In this document: in pieces, positions 1-8,684 of the stretch
Layout: the number at the start of each line of letters is the position of its first letter
How positions within the stretch are numbered: position 1 is the stretch's first letter
Origin: Algoriphagus sp.
GTDB taxonomy: Bacteria > Bacteroidota > Bacteroidia > Cytophagales > Cyclobacteriaceae
Assembly (NCBI GenBank): GCA_021298245.1
Contig: JAJTDZ010000003.1
Coordinates: forward strand, 1-64,000
Direction of reading: 5' to 3'
DNA: 64,000 nt
Translations under genes and position numbers: made by a program
Notes under the pieces: model-generated
The model's input: the letters and a program-made list of their open reading frames with translations, nothing else
Database searches by the model: none
What the model was told of the DNA's origin: nothing

Positions 1-929
1 GTTCCCATAGATTGTAAGGCTCCAACCGCCAGAAGAATGCCTAAGAAAAACAAAACGCTGGGCATGTCAATTCTACTCAAGGCATGTCCTGCTGTGTAGT
101 TTTTACGCTCAAATTCGTCCATATGCGGATTGATCAATTCTGACACTACCCAAAGCGCACCAAGCCCAAGCAACATCCCCATGTAGGGAGGGAGGTGGGT
201 GAGCGTTTTGAAGATAGGAACAGAGATCAATGCACCAATCCCTAGAACAAGCATAAGGTTTCCCGTTTTGACTGAAGATGCCGTGGACTCACTTGTTTCT
301 TTAAACTCTCCCAATGTCCCTTTCATGGTAAATGTGAGGAACAGAAGAGGTACCAAGGCACAAACGATGCTAGGGATAAATAAGCTCTTCATGATGCCAG
401 CAGCAGAAATTTGACCATCTATCCACAACATGGTAGTGGTCACGTCTCCAATAGGGGACCAGGCACCTCCCGCATTGGCTGCAATGACGATCATCCCTAC
501 AAAGAAAAGCTTCATTTCCTTGTCAGGGACCAGCTTTCTAACCAGTGATACCATCACAATGGTCGTAGTTAAATTGTCCAAAACAGCGGATAAGAAGAAA
601 GCAACTGTACAGACCACCCAGAGTAGAAGTATAGGGTTCTTAGTTTTAATGCGATCTGTGATGAATTTGAAGCCATGGTGTGCATCAACTAGCTCCACAA
701 TGGTCATCGCCCCCATCAAAAAGAAGAGAATAGCTGCGATTTCTTTCAGATGATGGCCCAATTCCTCCTCTACAAATTCTAAATGATTTTCTCCGCCACT
801 TACAGTAAAAATAGTCCAACAAATCACTGCGGTCAGCAAGGCAGAAGCAGTTTTGTTGATCTTGATGGGATGCTCCAAGGCAATGGCCAAGTAGCCTACC
901 ACAAAGACGATGATAATGACTAACTCCAT
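1..929 (-). CDS. nhaD: NhaD-type sodium/proton antiporter (3' part cut by window edge)
   Basis: Polytopic inner-membrane Na+/H+ antiporter of the NhaD/ArsB (ion transporter) superfamily, which would expel sodium in exchange for protons. Reading the minus strand from the ATG at 929 gives about 309 residues without a stop to the window edge, so the C-terminus is missing. After the first helix the protein reads ALEHPIKINKTASALL, the usual NhaD start. Further in come a helix with FFLMGAMTIVELVDAH, the conserved stretch AVLDNLTTTIVM and AANAGGAWSPIGDVTTTM, which carry the membrane Asp/Asn/Thr residues typical of the family. The 215-bp gap to the dehydrogenase gene upstream suggests its own promoter. 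Family assignment is firm; the transported ion is inferred from family. Confidence 0.85.
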   Translation of the reverse strand, partial: MELVIIIVFVVGYLAIALEHPIKINKTASALLTAVICWTIFTVSGGENHLEFVEEELGHHLKEIAAILFFLMGAMTIVELVDAHHGFKFITDRIKTKNPILLLWVVCTVAFFLSAVLDNLTTTIVMVSLVRKLVPDKEMKLFFVGMIVIAANAGGAWSPIGDVTTTMLWIDGQISAAGIMKSLFIPSIVCALVPLLFLTFTMKGTLGEFKETSESTASSVKTGNLMLVLGIGALISVPIFKTLTHLPPYMGMLLGLGALWVVSELINPHMDEFERKNYTAGHALSRIDMPSVLFFLGILLAVGALQSMG

Positions 930-1144
930 TTTTCTGGGGTTTTTGGTGATGAATTAGGTTTGATTTGCTCAGCAGGTGCCTACTGAATGGCTATTCTAGT
1001 CCCTTTATGCTGATTTTCCTAACCATTCCTCAAAAATTTCAATAAAATCAATTGAAAAATGAAGGGTTTGAAATACAAAAACCCAGTTATTCAGCTACTT
1101 GCTTATCTTTCCATTTTTTCTTGAAAGGAAGCTTTTCCTCTCTT

Positions 1145-2371
1145 TTACATCAATTGAGATAAAGCAAGTTGATAGGAAGTTTGCGAAAGCCGGGTTTTAG
1201 CGGGGTTGGTAGAGTGGGTACGATGTAAAGCCTGGTAAATGGTGTTGCTTACATCGGCGAAAATGGCTTGATCCGTCAGCTCCGCAACATCGCTCATCAA
1301 ATAAGCAAACACCCGAGCCATTCCACAATTGGCGATGAAATCAGGAATGAGGGAAAGTTGCTCGTCTGCCCACACTCCTGTGGGGCCCACGAAAATCTCT
1401 GGATCGGCAAAGGGTACGTTGGCCCCGCAAGAGATAACTTCCATGCCTGAGCGCACCATGCGCTCAACTTGATTTCTAGTTATCAACCTAGAAGCTGCGG
1501 CTGGGATAAAGATTTCAGCTTCTAAGTCCCAGATTTTTGCATTTATTTCCTCAAAAGGGATCAATCCCTCTGCCTTAAGTTGATTGCCCTCCCGATTTAA
1601 GAATAGTTCCCGTATTTCGTTTAAGCTAAATCCTTCCTGGCGAATAAGCCCTCCAATTCGGTCAATAATTCCAACCACTTTTACTCCTTCTACTGCTAAA
1701 AAACACGCTGCTGCTGCTCCCACATTTCCCCAACCTTGGATGATGGCACGTTTTCCTTTTAGTCCACCCCCCCAAAGAGAATAATAATGCCGAACGGACT
1801 CTGCCACTCCATACCCCGTGATCATATCGGCAACGGTATATTTTTTGTGTCCATTGGGAGTGAATTTTGGATCTTCCAAAACCTTGGAAACGCCTTGTCG
1901 GAGCTGCCCAATTTTTCGGATTTTTTGGGGTTCGTTGGCTTTGAAATGTCCGTTGACAATCCCTTCCTGAGGATGCCACAGGCCAAAAGATTCGGTGATG
2001 GGAATGACTTCGTGAATTTCGTCAATATTGAGATCCCCTCCCGTCCCGTAATAATTTTTAAGTAAAGGCAAGACCGCTTTGTACCAGCGCTGCAGCACGC
2101 CTTCTTTTCTAGGATCAGAAGGGTCGAAGTTTATTCCAGATTTGGCTCCTCCAATGGCAGGGCCGGAGACGGTAAATTTTATTTCCATGGTCTTGGCCAA
2201 GGATTCTACTTCTCGCTTGTCTAGCCCTTTGCGCATTCGGGTACCCCCTCCAGCTGCCCCTCCTCTCAAGGAATTGATGACTACCCAGCCCTCTGCTTCA
2301 GTTTCACTATCCTTCCATTCAAAAATGATTTCTGGGGCCTTTTCTTCAAATTTTTTGAGTAAGTCCTGCAT
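1145..2371 (-). CDS. Glu/Leu/Phe/Val dehydrogenase family protein
   Basis: NAD(P)-dependent amino-acid dehydrogenase of the Glu/Leu/Phe/Val family, 408 residues, which interconverts an amino acid and its 2-oxo acid plus ammonia. The N-terminal half holds RGGAAGGGTRMRKGL and GPAIGGAKSGI, the latter carrying the substrate lysine; most relatives read GGAKGG there. The usual catalytic-Asp region appears as GTGGDLNIDEIHEV. The C-terminal Rossmann part has GWGNVGAAAACFL (residues about 217-229) and IPAAASRLI. The N-terminal ATG follows a TAnnTTTG-type promoter element. The deviations place it in a Bacteroidota subgroup whose substrate I cannot assign; glutamate is likely but leucine or valine is possible. 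A complete GOGAT operon lies at 49-55 kb. Confidence 0.85.
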   Translation of the reverse strand: MQDLLKKFEEKAPEIIFEWKDSETEAEGWVVINSLRGGAAGGGTRMRKGLDKREVESLAKTMEIKFTVSGPAIGGAKSGINFDPSDPRKEGVLQRWYKAVLPLLKNYYGTGGDLNIDEIHEVIPITESFGLWHPQEGIVNGHFKANEPQKIRKIGQLRQGVSKVLEDPKFTPNGHKKYTVADMITGYGVAESVRHYYSLWGGGLKGKRAIIQGWGNVGAAAACFLAVEGVKVVGIIDRIGGLIRQEGFSLNEIRELFLNREGNQLKAEGLIPFEEINAKIWDLEAEIFIPAAASRLITRNQVERMVRSGMEVISCGANVPFADPEIFVGPTGVWADEQLSLIPDFIANCGMARVFAYLMSDVAELTDQAIFADVSNTIYQALHRTHSTNPAKTRLSQTSYQLALSQLM

Positions 2372-2395
2372 GATTTTTTGGGTTTATATTTTGCC

Positions 2396-2403
2396 CAAAA
2401 GTA
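2396..2403 (-). promoter_or_regulatory. -7 promoter element upstream of the dehydrogenase gene
   Basis: On the minus strand this reads TACTTTTG, a perfect match to the Bacteroidota primary sigma factor -7 consensus TAnnTTTG, 25 bp before the start codon at 2371. I see no clear -33 TTTG at the expected 19-21 bp spacing, so the call rests on the -7 motif and its position. Confidence 0.35.
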
Positions 2404-2440
2404 AAAAAAATTAAGACAGTCGGAGCGCCCCCTAAAGATC

Positions 2441-3517
2441 TTATTCGTAGATGACTCCTCCACAAGAATCCGTAGAAGCCCCAGTTACGGAGGCCAGGGA
2501 GTTGACCTCTCCTCGAAGCCGAAGTACCCCAAGAAAAGCAAAAATGAGGGCTTCTTTAAATTCTATGACTTCCTTACTGGCTTCTACCTGTGCCCAATTC
2601 TGCTGCAGGTGTTCTCCCAATCTTTCTACAAAGTACCGATTGTATGCTCCACCTCCAGTGATCAATACCTTAGGAACCTTCGATACGGCATACAGCTTTA
2701 TCAAACTGGCAATTTGACATGCAAAATGCTCCACCAAAGTGGCCAAATTATCCTTAGGAGATAAATTAAATTGAGTCAAGATTGGAATGAAATCAGCTTC
2801 AATGTCTTCTCGGCCTAAAGACTTGGCTCTTTTAAGGGTATAAAACGAAAGGGAGTTAAGACTAGCTAAGAGGTCTTGATGCACATTTCCTTCTCTAGCC
2901 CACTGTCCTTCTGAATCGTAGGGCTTTCCTAATTTTTGAGCTTCTCGATTGAGTAAGAGATTGAAAGGGCTACTATCAAAAGCAATTCTCTTTCCCTGTA
3001 CCATCATAGACAAATTAGAGATGCCGCCGAGATTGATGCAAAAATCTACGTGGGAGAAAAGAAAATGGTCTCCAATAGGTACCAAGGGCGCTCCTTGACC
3101 TCCTAATTGAACATCCAGCATTCGAAAATCTGTAATTACCTTTTCCCCGCAGGCCTGATGTAGAGCCCATCCATTGCCGAGTTGAAGGCTTAGTTTTTTA
3201 GTAGGCTGATGGAATACCGTATGTCCATGAGAGGCCACGGCTTGAGGCTTTATTTGATTAGCCATACAAAACTCCTTCACTTGAAGGCCCATCCATGCCC
3301 CAAAATCTACATCAAGTTGGTACAGATCCAGACCGCTCATTACATGGCTCGTAGCTAATCTATTTCCTAAGGTAGTGGGAAATGGGATGGTCTTTGCCTG
3401 GATAATTTCGAAATTCCAGCTTCCTTGATGGTATTCAAAATGGCAGTGTGCCAGGTCCAAGCCATCCCCTGAGGTGCCTGACATAAGTCCCAATAAAGTA
3501 TACCGTTCGGGGAGCAT
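2441..3517 (-). CDS. anmK: Anhydro-N-acetylmuramic acid kinase
   Basis: AnmK phosphorylates and opens 1,6-anhydro-N-acetylmuramic acid to MurNAc-6-phosphate during recycling of cell-wall fragments in the cytoplasm. The 358-residue protein starts with YTLLGLMSGTSGDGLDL, the family ATP-binding signature, and continues with SHGHTVFHQP (residues about 96-105), CINLGGISNL and the C-terminal ITGGGAYNRYFVERL, all standard sugar-kinase-fold motifs of the AnmK family. Length is close to the family norm of about 360-370. The start codon follows an untranslated stretch of 289 bp shared with the divergent outer-membrane gene at 3807. It lies 70 bp upstream of the amino-acid dehydrogenase gene on the same strand; whether they are co-transcribed is unclear because a -7 element sits between them. 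Confidence 0.93.
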   Translation of the reverse strand: MLPERYTLLGLMSGTSGDGLDLAHCHFEYHQGSWNFEIIQAKTIPFPTTLGNRLATSHVMSGLDLYQLDVDFGAWMGLQVKEFCMANQIKPQAVASHGHTVFHQPTKKLSLQLGNGWALHQACGEKVITDFRMLDVQLGGQGAPLVPIGDHFLFSHVDFCINLGGISNLSMMVQGKRIAFDSSPFNLLLNREAQKLGKPYDSEGQWAREGNVHQDLLASLNSLSFYTLKRAKSLGREDIEADFIPILTQFNLSPKDNLATLVEHFACQIASLIKLYAVSKVPKVLITGGGAYNRYFVERLGEHLQQNWAQVEASKEVIEFKEALIFAFLGVLRLRGEVNSLASVTGASTDSCGGVIYE

Positions 3518-3726
3518 GAGTTAAAGATTGTTAAGTAATTGCCTAAGGTTTTTTCCTCCTAGCTACTTTTGAGCTGGTCCTAAGTTACTCAACTATCCTC
3601 AATGTTGATCTAAATTAGGGTGAATTCTAGGCTTGGAAATCTACTTTCAAAAGCCTTAAGCGCTAGAGAGGGCATTACCTGTTATTAGAAATATCTCCGT
3701 ATCTATGTGCCTTGCTGCTTTATTCT

Positions 3727-3757
3727 TTTGATTCATTCACAAAAGACCACATATTTG
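3727..3757 (+). promoter_or_regulatory. Probable promoter for the gene at 3807
   Basis: TTTG at 3727-3730, a 19-bp spacer, then CATATTTG at 3750-3757. This fits the Bacteroidota -33/-7 pattern (TTTG, then TAnnTTTG) with one mismatch. The predicted transcript would have a leader of about 43 nt. Confidence 0.35.
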
Positions 3758-3806
3758 TAATCCCAAAGTTGGTTCCTCTAGGAACTAAAGTGAATTCTAA
3801 ACCACG

Positions 3807-5090
3807 ATGTTGCGTAAAATAGGGTTTAAAATGCTGGGTGTTTTTTGCACCCTTTTCTTATTTTCTGAGGCCTATGGTCAAAATAGTTCCTCCATTTACA
3901 GTGGTTTGGGGGTAGGCGAGTTTGGCTTTGGTGGCCAAATTCAAAACCAAGGCATGGGAGGCCTAGGCATTAGCTTTGGCACGGGATGGAATGCAAATAC
4001 TGTAAATCCTGCACTTACCACGCGAAATACAATTTTTAATTTTCAAGCGTCTCTCAACTACAAGAGAATTCAAATGCAGAATAGTGCGGAAAAATCTCTA
4101 GTGGATGGGGGAGGACTCTCTTATGTCGCGATTTCTCTGCCTGTTAAATCTGGAAAATTTACGTCTGGATTAGGTTTGGGACAGATTTCCAGCATCAACT
4201 ATCGACTGAAGGTAGATAGTCCCGTGAGCAATTCAGAGCTTACAGCGAATAGTTATTTGGAAGGCGATGGGGGGATTTCAGAAGCCTATGTGAATTTTGG
4301 GTATATGCTAGCCAAGAATTTGAGCATAGGTGCACACGCTTCCTATCTTTTTGGATCATCCATCCGCTCCAATCAATTGCTTGTTTTTGACAAAAAAGGA
4401 GTAGAAGTGGGCAGGGCTTCCGAATACTACGAGCGAGTGAACGTTTCCGATGTAGCCTTCAAGCTGGGCGCCCATTACTTTTTCAAGACTTCGGAGAAAA
4501 CAAATTTGCATTTGGGAGCCATCTATCAAAAATTTGGCGATGTAAATGGAACAGCATTTGCAAAATTAGCGCCTATTGGCCAAGCTAGTAGCCTCAAAAC
4601 GGACGGTGATCTACTGGCCAATAATGAAAAAGGAAGTATTTACCTGCCCAATCGTTATGGGTTTGGTTTCAGCATAGAAAAAATTAATAAATTCGTGATT
4701 GGCCTAGAGGGACAATACCAAGATTTTTCTCAATACAGAAACTTTTTTGGGCAACCCTTAAGCTTGCAAGCAGCTCAAAAAGTTGGGCTTGGATTCCAGA
4801 TAGTTCCCGATTACATGGACTTCGATAGGTTGTTGAATAGAGCCACGTATAGGGTGGGGCTGGAATACATGCAAACACCTTTTTTCATCAATCAAACCGA
4901 TATCAACGATATTGGCATCAACTTTGGGACATCTATTCCTGTAAACCAATTGTCTTTGCTAAATTTGGCAGTAAAGGTAGGGAGAAGAGGAACTGTAGAA
5001 AATGGATTGATTCAAGAGGCATATGTCAATTTCTCCTTAGGACTTTCCCTCAATGACAACAGTTGGTTCTACAAACGAGTATTTGAATAA
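3807..5090 (+). CDS. Outer-membrane beta-barrel protein, FadL/PorV-like
   Basis: Secreted protein of 427 residues that looks like an outer-membrane beta-barrel. A signal peptide (residues 1-24, hydrophobic MLGVFCTLFLF, cleavage after AYG) leads into SSIYSGLGVGEFGFGGQIQNQG and a GMGGLGISF stretch near an NPALTT motif. Such N-terminal NPA motifs are common in the long FadL/OmpP1-type barrels of Bacteroidota. The rest alternates aromatic and small residues as in barrel strands, and the protein ends in a C-terminal Phe-containing strand (SWFYKRVFE). I cannot name a substrate. The gene is 71 bp upstream of the TPR gene at 5162 and may be co-transcribed with it. Confidence 0.65.
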   Translation: MLRKIGFKMLGVFCTLFLFSEAYGQNSSSIYSGLGVGEFGFGGQIQNQGMGGLGISFGTGWNANTVNPALTTRNTIFNFQASLNYKRIQMQNSAEKSLVDGGGLSYVAISLPVKSGKFTSGLGLGQISSINYRLKVDSPVSNSELTANSYLEGDGGISEAYVNFGYMLAKNLSIGAHASYLFGSSIRSNQLLVFDKKGVEVGRASEYYERVNVSDVAFKLGAHYFFKTSEKTNLHLGAIYQKFGDVNGTAFAKLAPIGQASSLKTDGDLLANNEKGSIYLPNRYGFGFSIEKINKFVIGLEGQYQDFSQYRNFFGQPLSLQAAQKVGLGFQIVPDYMDFDRLLNRATYRVGLEYMQTPFFINQTDINDIGINFGTSIPVNQLSLLNLAVKVGRRGTVENGLIQEAYVNFSLGLSLNDNSWFYKRVFE

Positions 5091-5161
5091 AAATATAGGT
5101 AAACATTTAATCAAAATTTAGGTATTAAACTTACGTTAAAACAGATTAAACCTCAATCGTT

Positions 5162-6463
5162 ATGAAACGCAAAATAGTTTTTCTTGTCTTTGGAGTCATG
5201 TTACTTGCCGGTGTAGCGAACGCACAAGAGGGCTGGAATTGGCCAGCTGACCCAGCCCAAGAAGCTAGGGCAAGGGAATACAATGCTGCCTACACGGATT
5301 ATATGAAGTCCGAGCAGTTTGTAGAAGCTACCAAGCCTTTGAATTGGCTTTTGAATAATGTGCCCAACCTCAACGAATCTCTATATATCAACGGAGTCAC
5401 CATTTACAAGGGTGCAGCAGACCGAACTACCGATGCTGCCATGAAATTGGTGTATCAGGATAGCGTTATGGCTGTGTATAACAAAAGGGGAGAGCTGTAC
5501 AACAATGCCAAAAAATGGATAGAGAACAAAGCGTATTTTGGATACCAATTTTACAAAGGAGATAAAACCAAAATTGCTGGGGTAATTGCTGATTTTGACA
5601 AGGCCATGGAATTGAATGGCAATATCAACCATCAGTTGATCGCTGCTTACTTTGATTTGGTCTACAGAAATTATGCCTTAAATAAGGCATATGCTCCAGA
5701 GCAAGTATTGACCATTTATGATAAGGCCAATAAATTGCTAGACATGTCAGCTGCTGAAGGCAAGGATGTGAGTGGAACTCGTACTACCTTAGAATCTCTA
5801 TTGGTCAACATGCAATTGATTGATTGTAATTTCATTGAGAATACCATGGGACCCAAGTTGACCGCAGATCCTAGCAATGAGGAAATTGCGCAGCAAATTT
5901 TCAAGTATTCGGTGCAATACAAGTGTTTTTCTTCGAACGCTTTCTTAGCGGCTTTGGAGATCATTGATAGTAAAAACCCCACTTTTGCTACCTCTCAAGT
6001 AAGAGCTATGCGCTACATGGCCGCAGGAGATTTTGATAAAGCAGAGCCTGTATTGGAAAAAGCAATGACCTTGGCAGAAAACAATACTCAAAAGGGAGAA
6101 ATACAAATGGAATTAGCTAAAATATATGCTAAGTCAGGTAAAAAATCGGCGGCCAGATCTGCAGCAAGAGAAGCAGCAGCCTTGGATGCCAACTTATCTT
6201 CCTCTGCCTACGGCTTGATCGGAGACTTGTACATGTCAGCTTACAACGATTGTAGAGGAGGTGAAAGCCGTGCCAAAGATTATGCAGTTTTTATTGCAGC
6301 ATACAATGCGTACCAAAAAGCGGGAGACTCTAGAGGAATGGGTAGCGCAAGGGCAAGATTCCCTTCCAAGGAAGAATTATTTACTGAGGGATACCAGATT
6401 GGTTCGGCAGTAAGCACCGGATGCTGGGTGGGTGAAATCGTATCTTTATCTACAAGAGACTAA
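5162..6463 (+). CDS. Exported tetratricopeptide-repeat protein, function unknown
   Basis: A 433-residue exported protein. The signal peptide ends at about residue 21 (VANAQEG). The mature part is almost all alpha-helical, with TPR-like helix pairs clearest at about residues 280-360 (GDFDKAEPVLEKAMTLAENN, then a block with KIYAKSGKKSAARSAAREAAAL). The early part has a stretch about a KPLNWLLNNVPNLNESLYINGV core that I recognise as common in Bacteroidota periplasmic TPR proteins. TPR proteins are scaffolds for protein contacts; here a periplasmic envelope role is only inferred. The gene sits between an outer-membrane barrel gene and a strong terminator, so the two could form a short operon. Confidence 0.7.
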   Translation: MKRKIVFLVFGVMLLAGVANAQEGWNWPADPAQEARAREYNAAYTDYMKSEQFVEATKPLNWLLNNVPNLNESLYINGVTIYKGAADRTTDAAMKLVYQDSVMAVYNKRGELYNNAKKWIENKAYFGYQFYKGDKTKIAGVIADFDKAMELNGNINHQLIAAYFDLVYRNYALNKAYAPEQVLTIYDKANKLLDMSAAEGKDVSGTRTTLESLLVNMQLIDCNFIENTMGPKLTADPSNEEIAQQIFKYSVQYKCFSSNAFLAALEIIDSKNPTFATSQVRAMRYMAAGDFDKAEPVLEKAMTLAENNTQKGEIQMELAKIYAKSGKKSAARSAAREAAALDANLSSSAYGLIGDLYMSAYNDCRGGESRAKDYAVFIAAYNAYQKAGDSRGMGSARARFPSKEELFTEGYQIGSAVSTGCWVGEIVSLSTRD

Positions 6464-6490
6464 GTTTTGTCTCAGTAATTTGACAGGAAA

Positions 6491-6520
6491 GGCAGCTTCA
6501 AGCTGCCTTTTTTGTTTTTG
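6491..6520 (+). terminator. Intrinsic terminator after the TPR gene
   Basis: GGCAGCT and AGCTGCC pair with a 3-nt loop and are followed by TTTTTTG. It lies 28 bp after the stop codon at 6463. Confidence 0.85.
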
Positions 6521-6552
6521 CATGCATTCTTTCCTGTTATCTTTGTCATGAA

Positions 6553-7098
6553 ATGAAACGATACCTTCCCTTGATTCTAACGCTCTTGAGCGGATGGAGT
6601 ACTTTTTCCTGCAGGGAATCCATAGATCCTTATTCACTTGCTCCTTACGATGGCCCCATTACTTCTGCTATGGACATTCATATTCTCCATAGCGATTCAG
6701 CTGTTCTTAGGTCTGAAATTACAGCTCCTAAGCAATTGGAATTTGCTAATGGAGATTTACAGTTTCCTGAGGGGATTGATATTCAGCTTTTCTCTTTAGA
6801 TGGACAATTGGAAACTACCCTTCGAGCGGATAGGGGGTATTTTATTCGTGACAAAAACCTCTACAAAGGGGAAGGTAACGTACAGGTAAAAAATTTAAGG
6901 AAAGACCAGCGCCTACAAACTGAAGAAATTTTTTGGAATCAAGCGGAACGAAAAATTTACACCGAGAAGTTTGTAACCATTCAAGAAAGACAAACTTTGT
7001 TTAACGGAACAGGCATGGAGGCCGACGATGGATTTTCCAATTATACCCTCAAAAAAGTTCGCGATAGCCGAACTTTACTACCTGGAGAAGGCCTATGA
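6553..7098 (+). CDS. lptC: LPS export protein LptC (lipoprotein)
   Basis: LptC links the inner-membrane LptBFG transporter to the periplasmic LptA bridge for lipopolysaccharide export. The 181-residue protein has a lipoprotein signal with Cys20 in STFSC, unlike the membrane-anchored form of Enterobacteria but usual in Bacteroidota. The beta-jellyroll part includes SEITAPKQLEFANGDLQFPEGI (split here by a Lys/Gln pair), LRADRGYFIRDKNLYKGEGNVQVKN and NGTGMEADDGFSNYTL, the typical GxGxE/N pattern of the LptA/LptC fold. It overlaps the next gene by 4 bp (ATGA) and starts a run of envelope genes that ends with ppiD. Confidence 0.85.
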   Translation: MKRYLPLILTLLSGWSTFSCRESIDPYSLAPYDGPITSAMDIHILHSDSAVLRSEITAPKQLEFANGDLQFPEGIDIQLFSLDGQLETTLRADRGYFIRDKNLYKGEGNVQVKNLRKDQRLQTEEIFWNQAERKIYTEKFVTIQERQTLFNGTGMEADDGFSNYTLKKVRDSRTLLPGEGL

Positions 7099-7316
7099 AA
7101 CTTTTAGATGCTAGCATACTTTCTATTTCCCTAGCCCTAATGGTGGTTGGCATTCACCAGACTTGGGCTAATGGAATAGGTTTTTCCTATCCTTTATTCA
7201 TGCTAGCTGTTGGACTTTTGTTTTGGTTTCAATTACGTAGAAATAAAGTCCTAGCTTCGAATAAGCAACACATCCCAGCTCGTAGGAAAGGTAAAAACGC
7301 AGGTCGAAATCGTTGA
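7095..7316 (+). CDS. Small two-helix membrane protein, function unknown
   Basis: A 73-residue protein with two predicted membrane helices (about residues 5-22 and 30-47) and a strongly basic tail rich in Arg and Lys, which would face the cytoplasm. It is joined by an ATGA overlap to lptC and lies 2 bp before the ATG of the CNNM gene, so the three are almost certainly translated from one message. I recognise no family. Its position between lptC and a CNNM gene suggests an envelope or membrane-assembly role, but this is only context. Confidence 0.65.
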   Translation: MKLLDASILSISLALMVVGIHQTWANGIGFSYPLFMLAVGLLFWFQLRRNKVLASNKQHIPARRKGKNAGRNR

Positions 7317-7318
7317 TT

Positions 7319-8599
7319 ATGGATACCTACTACCTCTTGCTTGCGCTTTTGACTCTTTTACTAACTTCATTTTTTTACGGAATGGAAACGGCTTTCTTAG
7401 CGTCAAATAAGCTTCAAATAGAACTTCAAAAAAAACAAGGGAAGCTGAGTGGCAAGATCTTAAGTATTTTTTTAAAGCAACCAGATCAATTTAGAGGCAC
7501 TACTCTTTTTGGCGCATCCCTCATGCTGGTAGCTTTTGTGCTCTTTTTTTCTTTGAGTTTGGATCAATATTTAGAAAACGTTATCCCTGAAGTCCCGGGA
7601 AGGGAAAGTCTATTTCTAGTAAGTAAGATTTTTTTAGGCATAGGGATCGCAGTTGTTTTCCTGGATCTGGTGATAAAAAGACTTTTTGTGCTCCATGCCA
7701 ACCGACTTATAACTTTTTTTGCCTTTCCCTTTCTTCTAGTCTTTGGGTTATTTTATCCCATTGTAGGGTGCTTGGTGATTCTCTTTCGAGAAAGCATTAC
7801 GCGTGTGCTTCGTTTAGATTTCATTGAAGAGAAACCTCATTTTTCTCAAACTGAGCTGAGAACTTACATCAAAGAGCAGTTTCGACAATACAGGGGCTCG
7901 GCTACCATGGAAATTGATTCTAAAATTTTTGCCAATGCTATACAGTTTAAGACTGTTCGTGTAAGGGACTGCATGGTACCTCGCACCGATATTGTCGCGG
8001 TGGCCCTAGAAGATTCGGTGGCATCTCTTCGAAAAGTGTTTGAAGAAAGCGGGCACTCCAAAATAATTATTTACAGGGACTCTATAGACGAGGTCATCGG
8101 CTATTGCCATCACTTGGAGCTTTTTAAAAAACCAAAGGCAATAGCAGATATTTTGACTACCATTATCATTACCTCTGAGTCTGCTTTAGCCAATGAGCTT
8201 TTGATACAATTTATTCAAGAACGGAAAAGTTTGGCCTTGGTGGTAGATGAATTTGGGGGAACAAGTGGCATTATTGCCATGGAGGATATCATTGAAGAAA
8301 TTTTTGGAGAGATTGAAGACGAATACGATCACGAAGATTTGACAGAGCAGGTGATTGGAGAACATGAATATTTGATGAGTGCTCGATTGGAAATAGATTA
8401 TCTCAATGAAAAATACGGCTGGGATTTACCAACTGGGGACTACGAAACCCTTTCGGGATTGGTACTTTTGCATACCGAAAACCTACCAAATATTGGTGAA
8501 ACTGTCACTTGTGGACGGTTTACTTTTACCATAGTCTCCAAATTAGCACACCGAATGGAAACTCTTCGATTGAAAATCAAGGATACTTCAATTAGGTAA
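7319..8599 (+). CDS. CNNM/CBS-domain membrane protein (HlyC/CorC family)
   Basis: A 426-residue protein of the CNNM/CorC family, associated with Mg2+/Co2+ transport. It has an N-terminal DUF21 membrane domain (to about residue 150), a CBS pair with RVRDCMVPRTDIVAV at about residue 215 and the family hallmark VVDEFGGTSGIIAMEDIIEE near residue 310, then a C-terminal CorC_HlyC domain with GDYETLSGLVL. The ATG at 7319 is preferred; a TTG at 7313 in frame overlaps the previous stop and is less likely. A second family member, the GldE-like protein at 55529, is encoded in this window and lacks this gene's lptC/ppiD context. The transported ion cannot be told from sequence. Confidence 0.85.
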   Translation: MDTYYLLLALLTLLLTSFFYGMETAFLASNKLQIELQKKQGKLSGKILSIFLKQPDQFRGTTLFGASLMLVAFVLFFSLSLDQYLENVIPEVPGRESLFLVSKIFLGIGIAVVFLDLVIKRLFVLHANRLITFFAFPFLLVFGLFYPIVGCLVILFRESITRVLRLDFIEEKPHFSQTELRTYIKEQFRQYRGSATMEIDSKIFANAIQFKTVRVRDCMVPRTDIVAVALEDSVASLRKVFEESGHSKIIIYRDSIDEVIGYCHHLELFKKPKAIADILTTIIITSESALANELLIQFIQERKSLALVVDEFGGTSGIIAMEDIIEEIFGEIEDEYDHEDLTEQVIGEHEYLMSARLEIDYLNEKYGWDLPTGDYETLSGLVLLHTENLPNIGETVTCGRFTFTIVSKLAHRMETLRLKIKDTSIR

Positions 8600-8624
8600 G
8601 CCCGGACATTGTTATGCGGTAAAT

Positions 8625-8655
8625 TTTGATTTTCGCCCTGAATGCTATTATTTTG
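8625..8655 (+). promoter_or_regulatory. Probable ppiD promoter
   Basis: TTTG at 8625-8628, a 19-bp spacer and TTATTTTG at 8648-8655, one mismatch from the Bacteroidota TAnnTTTG element. It lies 30 bp upstream of the ppiD start. Confidence 0.4.
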
Positions 8656-8684
8656 CGACACTTTAAACTAGTGAAGAAGCAACA

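Noticed and set aside
199-753. Plus-strand open frames of 71 and 107 codons
   Set aside because: They lie opposite the clear NhaD-type reading frame on the minus strand and resemble no protein.
1662-1979. Minus-strand frame of 105 codons with many Ser and Arg
   Set aside because: It is a shifted frame within the amino-acid dehydrogenase gene.
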